From positions 1 to 27,154 of the IMG/VR virus record IMGVR_UViG_3300034064_000522: a stretch of 27,154 nucleotides of DNA. One strand, given 5' to 3'. The DNA comes from a virus. Positions 12,771 through 20,829 of this stretch are shown piece after piece (position 1 is the first letter of the stretch; every line of letters starts with the position of its first letter). Under the pieces are notes generated by a model that made no database searches, was not told where the DNA came from, and saw only the letters and a list, made by a program, of their open reading frames with translations. Both the position numbers and the translations under genes were made by a program.

Positions 12771-13025
12771 ATGTCCCAAAAGGAATATATTCAAGGTCTG
12801 AAAGATCGGCTGGGAGTATCCTCCTATGCCCATTACCGGGGTCACACCCGGATTGCTGAAGATGGGATGATCAGTCCTTCCAAGGTCCAGCATGAAGAAC
12901 CAATCAGCAGATTCATTATGGACAGGTATCTCAAGCAGGAAGCCGGGTCTCCCTCCCTGAGGACTGGATATGTCAGCCTAGGCAACGGTGGCTACATGCA
13001 CAGCAGGAACAGGGGTTCCGCGTAG
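12771..13025 (+). CDS. Hypothetical protein (84 aa)
   Basis: Begins MSQKEYIQGLKDRLGVSSYA; GGAGGATAGTCTC precedes ATG 12771. It is polar, with Arg/His in the centre and a glycine-rich tail (GYVSLGNGGYMHSRNRG). It is the first gene after the hairpin-rich leader and so the probable first gene of the rightward unit. No family is recognised. Confidence 0.7.
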   Translation: MSQKEYIQGLKDRLGVSSYAHYRGHTRIAEDGMISPSKVQHEEPISRFIMDRYLKQEAGSPSLRTGYVSLGNGGYMHSRNRGSA

Positions 13026-13098
13026 CCGCGCTGAAATGTCGCACCCACCGGCACCCGAACCGCGCTATTATCGCCCGTCGCAACCAAAGGGAATTCTT

Positions 13099-13440
13099 AT
13101 GTCGATGAGTGAAGGCGATATCGCGAGGGATGAGGGTCTGGCTCTGGTAGCCAAGAATGCGGGCAAGGTATGGATGGACAAGGCAGTAGAATGCTGCATG
13201 TGCCATGCTGATGCCTTCAATGGCAGGATCGTCACCGGAGAGTACCTGAGGCACCTGATCGAGGAGGATGTCGGCAAGGCCCATTCCCCGAACGTCTATG
13301 GGACTGTAGTCAGGCTACTCCTGAACAAGGGAGTTCTTAACCCTACCGGGCGCTGGGTGAAGCCCAAGGACAGAGCCAGTCATTCCAGCCCGAAGCCTGA
13401 ATATACCCTCAGGGCTGGTGTGGGTATCCCCCGTGACTAA
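13099..13440 (+). CDS. Hypothetical protein, winged-helix-like (113 aa)
   Basis: I start at ATG 13099 (MSMSEGDIARDEGLALVAKN), with AAGGG seven bases upstream; the frame is open to 12988 without a ribosome site. The segment NVYGTVVRLLLNKGVLNPTGRW followed by a basic stretch resembles the winged-helix pattern of small phage proteins (W/Y-x-G-x-x-x-R-x-x-x-x-G-(L/V)(I/L)). Two cysteines and a histidine (CCMCH) lie in the middle and could bind metal. The DNA-binding role is inferred. The 3' end overlaps the next gene. Confidence 0.65.
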   Translation: MSMSEGDIARDEGLALVAKNAGKVWMDKAVECCMCHADAFNGRIVTGEYLRHLIEEDVGKAHSPNVYGTVVRLLLNKGVLNPTGRWVKPKDRASHSSPKPEYTLRAGVGIPRD

Positions 13441-13627
13441 CCATTGGTATGTAGTCTGTTCCGCTCTGGCGACCGATCCGGACCCCAAGGACCGAATCTG
13501 GACCCTGTCCCATGATCCCAAGCATACCGGGTGGAATACCAACCACGGCACCCCCGGCTACGGGATGACCAAGGCACAGGCGCAGGAGCTTGCTGACGCT
13601 GCCAACGGTCAGGGAGAGGGAAGATGA
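13433..13627 (+). CDS. Hypothetical protein (64 aa), GTG start
   Basis: The frame begins at GTG 13433 (MTNHWYVVCSALATDPD), overlapping the previous stop by eight bases, or at GTG 13418. The ribosome site is weak in both cases, so translation is probably coupled. The protein has an N-terminal WYVV strand, a central tryptophan/asparagine-rich loop (HTGWNTNHGTPGYG) and a helical end (KAQAQELADAANG). No family is recognised. Its stop overlaps the start of the membrane peptide gene (ATGA). Confidence 0.6.
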   Translation: MTNHWYVVCSALATDPDPKDRIWTLSHDPKHTGWNTNHGTPGYGMTKAQAQELADAANGQGEGR

Positions 13628-13743
13628 GGAGCCGCTACCGGGAGAAGCGCATCCGGCGTGACCGGATTGAGTGGCTGGCCGTTGGTATGGTCTTGGCCGG
13701 TATTCTTATGTTCGTCTTCTTCTATGGAGGATCAACAAGATGA
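13624..13743 (+). CDS. Small single-span membrane peptide (39 aa)
   Basis: This short frame starts with ATGA overlapping the previous stop and ends with ATGA overlapping the next start, so it fills the gap exactly. The N-terminus is strongly basic (MRSRYREKRIRRDRIEW), followed by one hydrophobic span of about 18 residues (residues 17-34) and a short STR tail. The positive-inside rule puts the N-terminus in the cytoplasm. GGGAAG lies close upstream but near the ATG, so coupling is likely. It may be a spanin-like, holin-like or superinfection-exclusion peptide; nothing decides between these. Confidence 0.7.
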   Translation: MRSRYREKRIRRDRIEWLAVGMVLAGILMFVFFYGGSTR

Positions 13744-14042
13744 CGCGGCAAAATATCAAGATGACGTGGCCCAATATAGAGGCCGTCACGTACTTGGCGG
13801 GAACCATGTCCCGAATGACAGGCATCCCAAAGGAGTCAAAGGAAGACCTACAAGGTCTTTATAAGGCTTATTACAATCGTCCATGGAAACACGCAGAAGA
13901 ATGTACTCTTGATGATGTCTGCATTCTTGCAGCACAAGAGAATGTCGATCCGGTGCCTCTGGCAAGGATGGTTTTCAGCATGGGCGAGTGCAAGGAGGAC
14001 ATCGACTGTGGCTCTGAGGTGAGGGCCGATGGTCGCAAGTAA
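13740..14042 (+). CDS. Hypothetical protein (100 aa)
   Basis: Begins at ATG 13740 (MTRQNIKMTWPNIEAVTYLA), with GGAGG nine bases upstream; the longer frame to 13671 would overlap the membrane peptide gene. The sequence has helices (KEDLQGLYKAYYNRPW; LDDVCILAAQEN) and cysteines in the C-terminal half (GECKEDIDCG). No family is recognised. It overlaps the following HTH gene by 14 bases. Confidence 0.65.
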   Translation: MTRQNIKMTWPNIEAVTYLAGTMSRMTGIPKESKEDLQGLYKAYYNRPWKHAEECTLDDVCILAAQENVDPVPLARMVFSMGECKEDIDCGSEVRADGRK

Positions 14043-14466
14043 GTGGCGCGGCCAGAAGCTGGCCAGATTGCGGGCTGACTACGAGGAACGCCGCATGTCC
14101 CTCAAGGATGTCGCCATCAAGCATGAGACTTCCGAGAATTACATGATGATCCTCGCCCGGAGGAACCACTGGGAGAGGCGTAAGTCCTCAGAAACGCTGG
14201 AGAACCCGGCGATAGAGGTTGTTTCTGACTTTGTAGCCGCAGGAGGGGCTCCTTTTGCCCCGGTATTCGCACCAGAGACCTACATTTCCCCGGCACCCCG
14301 CATGGGAATCGCTGAAATGAAGGAAAGACGCCTCTGGCTTGAGGAGATTATCGCCAGATACAGCCGGGAACTGCACCAACTGAACAATTCCATCAGTTTC
14401 TTGAGCAGTATGACTGCAAATATCCCGCAGGAAGAGGAGGCAGAGGACCCTAGTGGGGTATCCTGA
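14029..14466 (+). CDS. HTH protein next to TerL; alternative small terminase candidate (145 aa)
   Basis: The N-terminal third (KLARLRADYEERRMSLKDVA, then TSENYMMILARRNHW) has the layout of a helix-turn-helix of the GcrA or small-terminase kind. The middle is proline/alanine-rich and the last third is a predicted amphipathic helix (LEEIIARYSRELHQLNNSIS) that could oligomerise. DNA-binding plus oligomerising helices immediately before TerL is what a small terminase usually shows, so this gene competes with 9278-10237 for that role. The ribosome site is GAGGTGAGGG. A transcription regulator is equally possible. Confidence 0.65.
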   Translation: MVASKWRGQKLARLRADYEERRMSLKDVAIKHETSENYMMILARRNHWERRKSSETLENPAIEVVSDFVAAGGAPFAPVFAPETYISPAPRMGIAEMKERRLWLEEIIARYSRELHQLNNSISFLSSMTANIPQEEEAEDPSGVS

Positions 14467-14499
14467 TACCTTTCCCTTGACCTGTAGATAAAATGTCAA

Positions 14500-14580
14500 T
14501 AGGTTCTACCAGATGTAGTGGGAAGCTGTCCCCCCACGGGGGATGAACCACAGGAAAGCCCCGTATTTGCGGGGCTTTTT
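14500..14580 (+). ncRNA. Possible short leader or small RNA ending at terminator
   Basis: A weak promoter-like pair, TTGACC (14477-14482) and TAGGTT (14500-14505), 17 bases apart, precedes a stretch with CTAC/GTAG, a CCCC/GGGG stem carrying GGATGAAC, and then a strong terminator. The -10 match is poor, so this may only be the 3' end of the preceding transcript. Confidence 0.25.
14555..14580 (+). terminator. Intrinsic terminator before TerL
   Basis: AAAGCCCCG and CGGGGCTTT form a nine-pair stem with a six-base loop, followed by TT (five T residues in all including the stem end). It ends the accessory-gene transcript and suggests that TerL has another promoter or depends on readthrough. Confidence 0.88.
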
Positions 14581-14596
14581 CATATCTGGACCCTGA

Positions 14597-16159
14597 ATGG
14601 CCCTCGATCCGAACGAAATCCACAAAAGCCTGAAGATGCTTCAGACGGTGGACCCGGAAGAGTATTCAAATCTTCTGGAATTGGTCGGAAAGATCGACGG
14701 ATTGGAGCGAATTGAGAACGCTCGTACCAGTTTCTTGGATTTTGTGAGGCTTTGTTGGCCTAGTTTCATCCTTGGAACCCATCATAAAACGATGGCGGCA
14801 CTGGCTGAAGACGTTGTTTTTGGGCGTGAAAACCGGGTAATTCTCAATCTCCCGCCCCGATTCAGCAAGTCCGAGCTATTCAGCTACATGCTTCCGGCTT
14901 GGTATATCGGGCTGAACCCCGAAGCCAAGATCATCCAGATTTGTGGCACCGGAGATATGGCCATTGGCTGGTCGAGGAAGGTGCGTAACCTTGTCGCGTC
15001 CACCGAGTACCAGCAGATATTCCCCGGAGTTGGCCTGAGGGCTGACTCCAAGGCGGCGGGCCGCTGGCATACCTCCCACGGGGGAGAGTATTTTGCGGTG
15101 GGTGCCGAAGGTAACGTGACCGGCAAGGGCGGCGACATCGTGATCATCGATGACCCGACCGGCGAGCAGCAGGCAGTAGCCGCCATAGGAGACAGCAGTG
15201 TCTTCCAGCGGGTTTACTCTTGGTTCGTGGCCGGTCCCCGCCAGCGTTTGCAGCCCAACGGGCGCATCGTGGTGGTCCAGTCTCGGTGGGCAGTGAATGA
15301 TTTCACCGGCCAGCTTCTGAAGGCAGAGCGCGAGGCGGCGTCGGACAGGGCGGACAAATGGAAGGTCGTGGCCCTTCCTGCAATCATGCCCAGCGGCAAG
15401 TCTCTGTGGCCAGAGTTCTGGAGTCTGGAGAACCTTGAGGCGACCAAGCTGGCCCTTCCACCGAACAGGTGGAATGCCCAGTACCAGCAGGAACCTTCGA
15501 ATGATTCCGGTTCCATCATCAGGCGGGAATGGTGGAAACGCTGGAAGGAGCCGAGGGTCCCAGAATGCTCGCTAAAAATGGTGACGGTCGATACCGCTTA
15601 CTCCCAGAAGGAGTCAGCCGACTACACGGCCTTCACCACTTGGGGAATCTTTACGGGGGAGAGCGAGGCGACACGGACGGACAAGGGCGGGAAGAGCGTT
15701 CCCAATCTCATCCTTCTGGACGCATGGAAGGAGCGCCTTGAGTTCCCTGAACTGAAGGCGATTGCCCATCGTCATTACATGAAGTGGCAGCCTGACATCT
15801 TCATGGTCGAGGCCAAGGCGGCGGGGGCTCCGCTGATCTACGAGTTGCGCGCCAGAGGGATTCCGGTACAGGAATACAATCCTACCCGTGGAACCAAGCT
15901 GGCTCCCAACGACAAGATCAGCCGGGTCAATGCAGTCTCGGATATCTTTGCCTCCGGGCTTGTGTGGGCACCGGAGTTCGTGTGGGCGGATGAGGTCATC
16001 GAGGACTGTGCGAACTTCCCATCCGTCGAGCATGACGACTTGGTCGATTGCGTAGCGATGGCTTTAATGAGATTCAGGCAAGGTGGATTTCTAACTCTAG
16101 CTTCAGACACATGGGATGATGACGAACCCGTCCGTCCCCGTCGCCGTGCCTATTACTGA
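14597..16159 (+). CDS. terL: Terminase large subunit
   Basis: A 520-residue packaging motor. The ATPase domain has an atypical Walker A, LPPRFSKSE (85-93), as in many phage terminases, and Walker B IVIIDDP (181-187). The RNase-H-like nuclease domain has the first acidic strand MVTVDTAYS (D332), a second acidic residue in FMVEAKAAG (E405) and the closing EHDDLVDC (D480, D481, D484). Length and domain order are normal for the family. The protein cuts concatemeric DNA and pumps it into the prohead through the portal, whose gene is next. No strong ribosome site is seen before ATG 14597 (GGACCCTGA). Confidence 0.96.
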   Translation: MALDPNEIHKSLKMLQTVDPEEYSNLLELVGKIDGLERIENARTSFLDFVRLCWPSFILGTHHKTMAALAEDVVFGRENRVILNLPPRFSKSELFSYMLPAWYIGLNPEAKIIQICGTGDMAIGWSRKVRNLVASTEYQQIFPGVGLRADSKAAGRWHTSHGGEYFAVGAEGNVTGKGGDIVIIDDPTGEQQAVAAIGDSSVFQRVYSWFVAGPRQRLQPNGRIVVVQSRWAVNDFTGQLLKAEREAASDRADKWKVVALPAIMPSGKSLWPEFWSLENLEATKLALPPNRWNAQYQQEPSNDSGSIIRREWWKRWKEPRVPECSLKMVTVDTAYSQKESADYTAFTTWGIFTGESEATRTDKGGKSVPNLILLDAWKERLEFPELKAIAHRHYMKWQPDIFMVEAKAAGAPLIYELRARGIPVQEYNPTRGTKLAPNDKISRVNAVSDIFASGLVWAPEFVWADEVIEDCANFPSVEHDDLVDCVAMALMRFRQGGFLTLASDTWDDDEPVRPRRRAYY

Positions 16160-16179
16160 TTAACCAGAATCGGAACCTG

Positions 16180-18738
16180 ATGGCTCGCTCTCCAAGACCC
16201 TCATTTATTGAAACGACAATCGCTCCGGAAGGTTCTCTTCCCGAAGATATTGTTCAGGGACTTGGCACCGACATCGATCTTGTTCCGGATGATCCGGAAG
16301 TCGGTATCGAGCAGAACGATGATGGCGGCGTCACGGTAGACTTTGCTCCGGAGGATTCATCTCCCGAGGAGGAAGAAGAATTCGATGACAATCTGGCTGG
16401 CTACATTGAAGAGAACGAACTCGATTCGATTGGCCGGAAAATCTGCGAGATGGTCGAGATCGATGACCGTTCGCGGGATGACTGGAAGCGGGCGTACATT
16501 AAGGGTCTGAGCCTTCTGGGCTTCAAGACCGAAGAGCGTACCGACCCTTGGTCCGGTGCCTGTGGTGTCTTCCACCCGGTAATGACCGAGGCTGCGGTCA
16601 GGTTTCAGTCTCAGGCCATTATGGAAATCTACCCGGCTGGCGGGCCGGTTCGAACCAAGACCCTTGGCAAGTGGACCAAGGACAAGGAGAAGCAGGCCAA
16701 GCGCGTTGAGCAGGAACTGAACTACTTCCTGCTGGATCGCATGACCGAGTTCCGTCCAGAAACGGAACAGCTTCTGTTCTATCTGGCACTCGCCGGGAGT
16801 GCCTTCAGAAAAATCTACTTTTCCCCGGAACTAAAAAGGCCTGTGGGGCGTTTCATTCCGGCAGAGGACTTCATCGTTCCATACGGAACCACGGACCTGA
16901 GGACCTGTCCCCGATATACACAGGTCATGCGAATCTTCCCAAACGACCTGAAGAAGATGCAGGTTACTGGGCAGTATTCAGGTGTCGATCTTCCGAAGCC
17001 AACCTATCGGCAGGACGACATCAAAGAGAAGTACGACAAGCTGACAGGTAGCTCCCATCCCTCTCAGGATGATGAGCGATATACTCTCTACGAGTGCCAT
17101 GTAGACTGGGATTTGCCCGGATTCGAAGACACGATTACGGATGAGGATACGGGAGAAGAAGCCCAGACGGGCATCGAACTTCCCTATGTGATCACGGTCG
17201 ATAAATCGTCTCAGAAGGTTCTGGCCATTCGCCGGAACTGGAGTGAGAGCGACCCGATGAAGATCAGGCGTCAGCATTTCACGCCTTATCACTATCTACC
17301 GGGCTTGGGCTTCTATGGCTCTGGCCTTATTCACCTGATTGGCGGGATTACCGCTTCTGCCACGAGCATTCTTAGACAGCTTGTGGACGCGGGCACACTC
17401 GCCAATCTCCCCGGCGGCCTCAAATCCAGAGGCATGAGGATCAAGGGCGACGACAGTCCGATCATGCCGGGTGAGTTCCGCGATGTCGATGTTCCTTCCG
17501 GGAACATCAGGGATAACATCGCATTCCTGCCCTACAAGGAACCGAGTGCGGTTCTTCACAGTCTCCTGAATGACATGATTCAGGAAGGCCGCAGGCTTGG
17601 TGCGGCACCCGATCTCCCCATCAATGCGATGACGCAGCAGGCTCCTGTCGGCACCACACTTGCCCTTCTGGAGCGATCCATGAAGGTCATGTCTGCGGTT
17701 CAGGCAAGACTCCATGCCAGCCTCAAGCAGGACCTGAAGCTGATTGCGGATATCATCGCGACAGACATGGGTCCGGAGTACGAATACGAGGTTGAGCAAG
17801 CCGATAGCTCTCGCGTCGAGGACTTCGCTCAAGTGGATATCATCCCGGTGTCCGATCCGAATGCAGCCAGCATGGCGCAGCGGGTTGTTCAGGGACAGGC
17901 TGTCCTCCAGTTGGCCCAGACAGACCAGCAGGCATTCGATATGCCGCTCCTGTACCGGGATTTCGTGACGATCCTTGGCGTCCAGAATGCCGACAAGATC
18001 GTCAAGGACCCGGAGGATATTACTCCGATGGACCCGGTATCGGAGAACATGGCGCTGCTGATGGGCAAGCCGGTAAAGGCTTTCCTCTATCAGGATCAGG
18101 AAGCCCATATTCAGGTTCATCTGGCGGCGGCACAGGACCCGAAGATCATGGAGCTTGTCGGGCAGAGCCCGCAGGCATCCCGCATACAGGCGGCTCTTGC
18201 TGCCCATGTGTCGGAGCATCTCGCCTACGCCTACCGCAAGGGCATCGAAGAGCAGATGGGTGTTCCCCTTCCGCCAGAGGATCAGCCTCTTCCGGAAGAT
18301 GTGGAAGTCATGCTCTCCAAGACCGTGGCGGAGGCAAGCAAGAGGCTCCTCCAGAAGGATCAGGCAGAGGCGGCACAGAAGAAGAACCAGCAGGCCCAGC
18401 AGGACCCGGTTGTTCAGATGCAGCAGCAGGAACTCCAGATCAAGCAGATGCAGGCCCAGCAGAAGGCCGAGGCTGCGAAGCAGGAACTACAGTTCAAGAT
18501 GGCAGCCCTTGCACAGAAGGAAGCTGCCGATCAGCGCAGGCTCACCTCACAGGAACGAGTCGCTGGCGCTGCTCTTGGCGTAAAGATCGCTCAAAGCAAA
18601 AACAGCGAAGATGCGAACAAGCGTCAGAACATGCTTGATACGGGACTTGAACTACTCGACCTCGAAATGAGGGCGCAGCAACTGAAGAGTCAGGACAACA
18701 AGAAACGATCCAACAATGGATCGAATCAGAATTACTAA
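16180..18738 (+). CDS. Portal protein (P22-type, 852 aa)
   Basis: A long portal with an acidic N-terminal tail, then the core (WKRAYIKGLSLLGF; DPWSGACGVFHPVM; PYHYLPGLGFYGSGL), and QQAPVGTTLALLERS, motifs seen in large portals of P22-like and marine podo-/siphophages. The last 150 residues are a Gln/Lys/Ala-rich coiled coil (repeated QAQQ and KQ blocks), probably the barrel or a flexible crown. Twelve copies form the ring through which DNA enters and leaves the head, and the scaffold and TerL dock on it. It begins 20 bases after the TerL stop. The ribosome site is weak (CGGAACCTG). Confidence 0.93.
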   Translation: MARSPRPSFIETTIAPEGSLPEDIVQGLGTDIDLVPDDPEVGIEQNDDGGVTVDFAPEDSSPEEEEEFDDNLAGYIEENELDSIGRKICEMVEIDDRSRDDWKRAYIKGLSLLGFKTEERTDPWSGACGVFHPVMTEAAVRFQSQAIMEIYPAGGPVRTKTLGKWTKDKEKQAKRVEQELNYFLLDRMTEFRPETEQLLFYLALAGSAFRKIYFSPELKRPVGRFIPAEDFIVPYGTTDLRTCPRYTQVMRIFPNDLKKMQVTGQYSGVDLPKPTYRQDDIKEKYDKLTGSSHPSQDDERYTLYECHVDWDLPGFEDTITDEDTGEEAQTGIELPYVITVDKSSQKVLAIRRNWSESDPMKIRRQHFTPYHYLPGLGFYGSGLIHLIGGITASATSILRQLVDAGTLANLPGGLKSRGMRIKGDDSPIMPGEFRDVDVPSGNIRDNIAFLPYKEPSAVLHSLLNDMIQEGRRLGAAPDLPINAMTQQAPVGTTLALLERSMKVMSAVQARLHASLKQDLKLIADIIATDMGPEYEYEVEQADSSRVEDFAQVDIIPVSDPNAASMAQRVVQGQAVLQLAQTDQQAFDMPLLYRDFVTILGVQNADKIVKDPEDITPMDPVSENMALLMGKPVKAFLYQDQEAHIQVHLAAAQDPKIMELVGQSPQASRIQAALAAHVSEHLAYAYRKGIEEQMGVPLPPEDQPLPEDVEVMLSKTVAEASKRLLQKDQAEAAQKKNQQAQQDPVVQMQQQELQIKQMQAQQKAEAAKQELQFKMAALAQKEAADQRRLTSQERVAGAALGVKIAQSKNSEDANKRQNMLDTGLELLDLEMRAQQLKSQDNKKRSNNGSNQNY

Positions 18739-18794
18739 GCAAGCCACCGAGCGCAGCGAGCCACTAGGGGTTATCCTAGGCATCCGGAGTGAAT

Positions 18795-18986
18795 ATGAAT
18801 CTGAATGAACTTGTTCAGAGGCGATACACAGATCGCTTCAAGAGAACACAGGAAACCATCATCAATGGTGTCCAGACATTCGAAGAGTATCGTTATTCGA
18901 TAGGCTATCTCAGAGGCATGTGGGACCTGATGGAGGATATTCATCCCCTCCTGAAAGACCCGGATTCAGCCGGTGATGAGGAATAG
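18795..18986 (+). CDS. Small hypothetical protein (63 aa)
   Basis: Starts at ATG 18795 (MNLNELVQRRYTDRFKRTQE), with GGAG five bases upstream; GTG 18789 is the alternative. It is a helical protein with a basic N-terminus and acidic end (PDSAGDEE). Similar small genes sit between portal and head genes in related phages, with unknown role. It is two bases from the next start. Confidence 0.7.
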   Translation: MNLNELVQRRYTDRFKRTQETIINGVQTFEEYRYSIGYLRGMWDLMEDIHPLLKDPDSAGDEE

Positions 18987-18988
18987 TC

Positions 18989-19333
18989 ATGGCGAAAACG
19001 AACAAGACAATGATGCCCGTGCCGGTTGGCTATCACATGCTGATAGCTTTGCCTCCGCAGGGAGAGAAAATCGGGAATGTATTCATCCCTGATGATCTGA
19101 AAGCCAGAGAGCATACCGCCTCAATCGTTGGCAATGTGCTTGCCATGGGTCCGGATTGTTATCTGGATACGGTAAAGTTTCCGACTGGGCCTTGGTGCAA
19201 AGTTGGAGACTGGATTTTGATGAAGAGCTACACAGGCGCTCGCTTCAAGATCAAGGAACAGGAGTTTCGCATCATCAATGACGATTCGATCCTGTCTGTA
19301 GTGGCTGATCCGCGCTTCATCGAGCGTGCATAG
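18989..19333 (+). CDS. GroES-like co-chaperonin (114 aa)
   Basis: The N-terminal strand PVGYHMLIALPPQGEKIGN, the FIPDD segment, the HTASIVGNVLAMGPD strand and the end VGDWILMKSYTGARFKIKEQ-EFRIINDDSILSVV follow the Cpn10 fold strand by strand. The loop around residues 27-42 (KIGNVFIPDDLKAREH) is where the mobile loop that docks on GroEL should be. The length is slightly above host GroES. By analogy with T4 gp31, such a protein would pair with host GroEL to fold the capsid protein; its place between portal and scaffold supports this. GAGG lies seven bases before ATG 18989. Confidence 0.85.
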   Translation: MAKTNKTMMPVPVGYHMLIALPPQGEKIGNVFIPDDLKAREHTASIVGNVLAMGPDCYLDTVKFPTGPWCKVGDWILMKSYTGARFKIKEQEFRIINDDSILSVVADPRFIERA

Positions 19334-19341
19334 GAGAAATC

Positions 19342-20346
19342 ATGGCTACCGAGAGAATCGAAAGCGAGATCGATGTTCGCCCTGACAAGAGCGGCGACAA
19401 GGTTGTTGCGACTTCATCCGCTCCGGGGGATGACGATCTCCAGATAGAGGTCGAGGACGATACGCCAGAAGCAGACCGGGGCAGGCAGCCCCGCGCTCCC
19501 GGCACCCCGTCCCTGATTCCGGAAGAGGAAGAGATCGGTCAGTACACCCAAGGTGTTCAGGACCGCCTCAGGCAGATGAAGTGGGAATACCACGAGGAAC
19601 GTCGGGCAAAGGAAGCTTGGCAGCGCGAACATAACGCCGCCGTTGACTTCGCCAAGAGGGTCCACGGAGAGAACGAGAAGCTCCGCAGCTTGGTCTCGGA
19701 GGGTCACAAGACTCTCTTGGATAGTACCAAGCAGGCGGCAGAAACGGAGATGATCTCTCTGGAAGAAGGCCTGAGGGTGGCGCTGGAGACTGGCGACACC
19801 GCGAAGGCTGCGGAACTTCAGGGGAAACTGGCAAGGACTGCGGCGCGGGCAGAGGCCCAGAACTACATCCCCCCTATTTCATTCCCTCAGGGGGATGAAC
19901 GCAGGGAGCAGGTTCAACAGCCGCAGCGTCAGGAAGTCCGCCTGTCGGAGTCGATGCAGGATTGGGTAGCAAACAATCCGTGGTTCAATCAGGACAAGCG
20001 CATGACGGCGTTTGCCTTCGGTGTCCACGAAGAGTTGCTTGAGAAAAAGATTCCCTTGGAATCTCCGAAATACTTCGCGGAGATCAACAAGGCAGTTCGC
20101 GAGTCGTTCCCGAATTATTTCCGGGATGAAGACGAAGGGAATTCCCGTAACGGGAATGGCACCAACGGGCGCACTCAGTCACCGCCCCGTAGGAATGCCG
20201 TTGCTGGCGTAACCCGCAGTCCTGCGGGAAGGGCCAGTAACCGGGTGACTCTCACGGCGTCCCAAGTGGCGCTGGCAAAGCGTCTTGGAATTACTGAACA
20301 ACAGTATGCCCGAGAAATGATTAGACTGGAGAACAACGATGGCTAA
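19342..20346 (+). CDS. Scaffolding-like head protein (334 aa)
   Basis: Highly charged, acidic N-terminus, then a long coiled-coil region (QDRLRQMKWEYHEERRAKEA; LEEGLRVALETGDTAKAAEL), a Gln/Gly/Asn-rich linker and a C-terminal helix-turn-helix (TLTASQVALAKRLGITEQQY), the type of capsid-binding end seen in phage scaffolds. Scaffolds guide assembly of the capsid shell and then leave or are degraded. The position between portal and major capsid genes is typical. It overlaps the next gene by eight bases. Confidence 0.82.
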   Translation: MATERIESEIDVRPDKSGDKVVATSSAPGDDDLQIEVEDDTPEADRGRQPRAPGTPSLIPEEEEIGQYTQGVQDRLRQMKWEYHEERRAKEAWQREHNAAVDFAKRVHGENEKLRSLVSEGHKTLLDSTKQAAETEMISLEEGLRVALETGDTAKAAELQGKLARTAARAEAQNYIPPISFPQGDERREQVQQPQRQEVRLSESMQDWVANNPWFNQDKRMTAFAFGVHEELLEKKIPLESPKYFAEINKAVRESFPNYFRDEDEGNSRNGNGTNGRTQSPPRRNAVAGVTRSPAGRASNRVTLTASQVALAKRLGITEQQYAREMIRLENNDG

Positions 20347-20806
20347 CTCGGACCCCCGCGCCCCACGCACCAATGATACCCGTGAGGCTACGCAACGGAC
20401 TGAAGCTTGGGTTGAGCCGTCAAAGCTACCCGACCCGGACCCTCAGGATGGATACGTCTATCGCTGGATTCGGACGGCAACTCTTGGTCAGGCAGACCCG
20501 ACCAATGTGTCTACCCGCTTCCGCGAGGGCTGGATTCCAGTCCCCAAGGAAGAGGTTATGCATCTTGGTCTGATGCAGGATCACAAGACGCGCTTTCCGG
20601 AGAATCTGGAAGTCGGTGGCCTTCTCCTTTGCAAGATGGAATCGGAACGGGCTGAACAACGGGCTGCCCACTTCACGAAGCTGACAAAGAATCAGATTCA
20701 GGCATCTGATCACAACTTCATGAAGCAGGCTGATCCTCGTATGCCCATTCTCGCACCGTCTCGTACTTCAACTGTGACGTTTGGATCAGGTCGCCCGAAT
20801 AAGTAG
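20339..20806 (+). CDS. Head-associated protein (155 aa)
   Basis: Begins MANSDPRAPRTNDTREATQR. The stretch ADPTNVSTRFREGWIPVPKEE, and LEVGGLLLCKMESERAEQRA, are typical of a small protein family found between scaffold and major capsid genes; its role is unknown, perhaps a minor head or maturation factor. The end (RTSTVTFGSGRPNK) is glycine/serine-rich. It overlaps the scaffold gene by eight bases and is probably translated with it. Confidence 0.7.
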   Translation: MANSDPRAPRTNDTREATQRTEAWVEPSKLPDPDPQDGYVYRWIRTATLGQADPTNVSTRFREGWIPVPKEEVMHLGLMQDHKTRFPENLEVGGLLLCKMESERAEQRAAHFTKLTKNQIQASDHNFMKQADPRMPILAPSRTSTVTFGSGRPNK

Positions 20807-20829
20807 GGCACCTAAACAGAGGACCTATC

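Noticed and set aside
12566-12772. 68-residue leftward open frame
   Set aside because: It runs through three perfect hairpins and the promoter candidate, has no ribosome site and looks like random translation.
17296-18219. 307-residue open frame antisense to the portal gene
   Set aside because: It is the complement of a well-supported gene; the sequence is Arg/His/Leu-rich as expected from a shadow and has no ribosome site.
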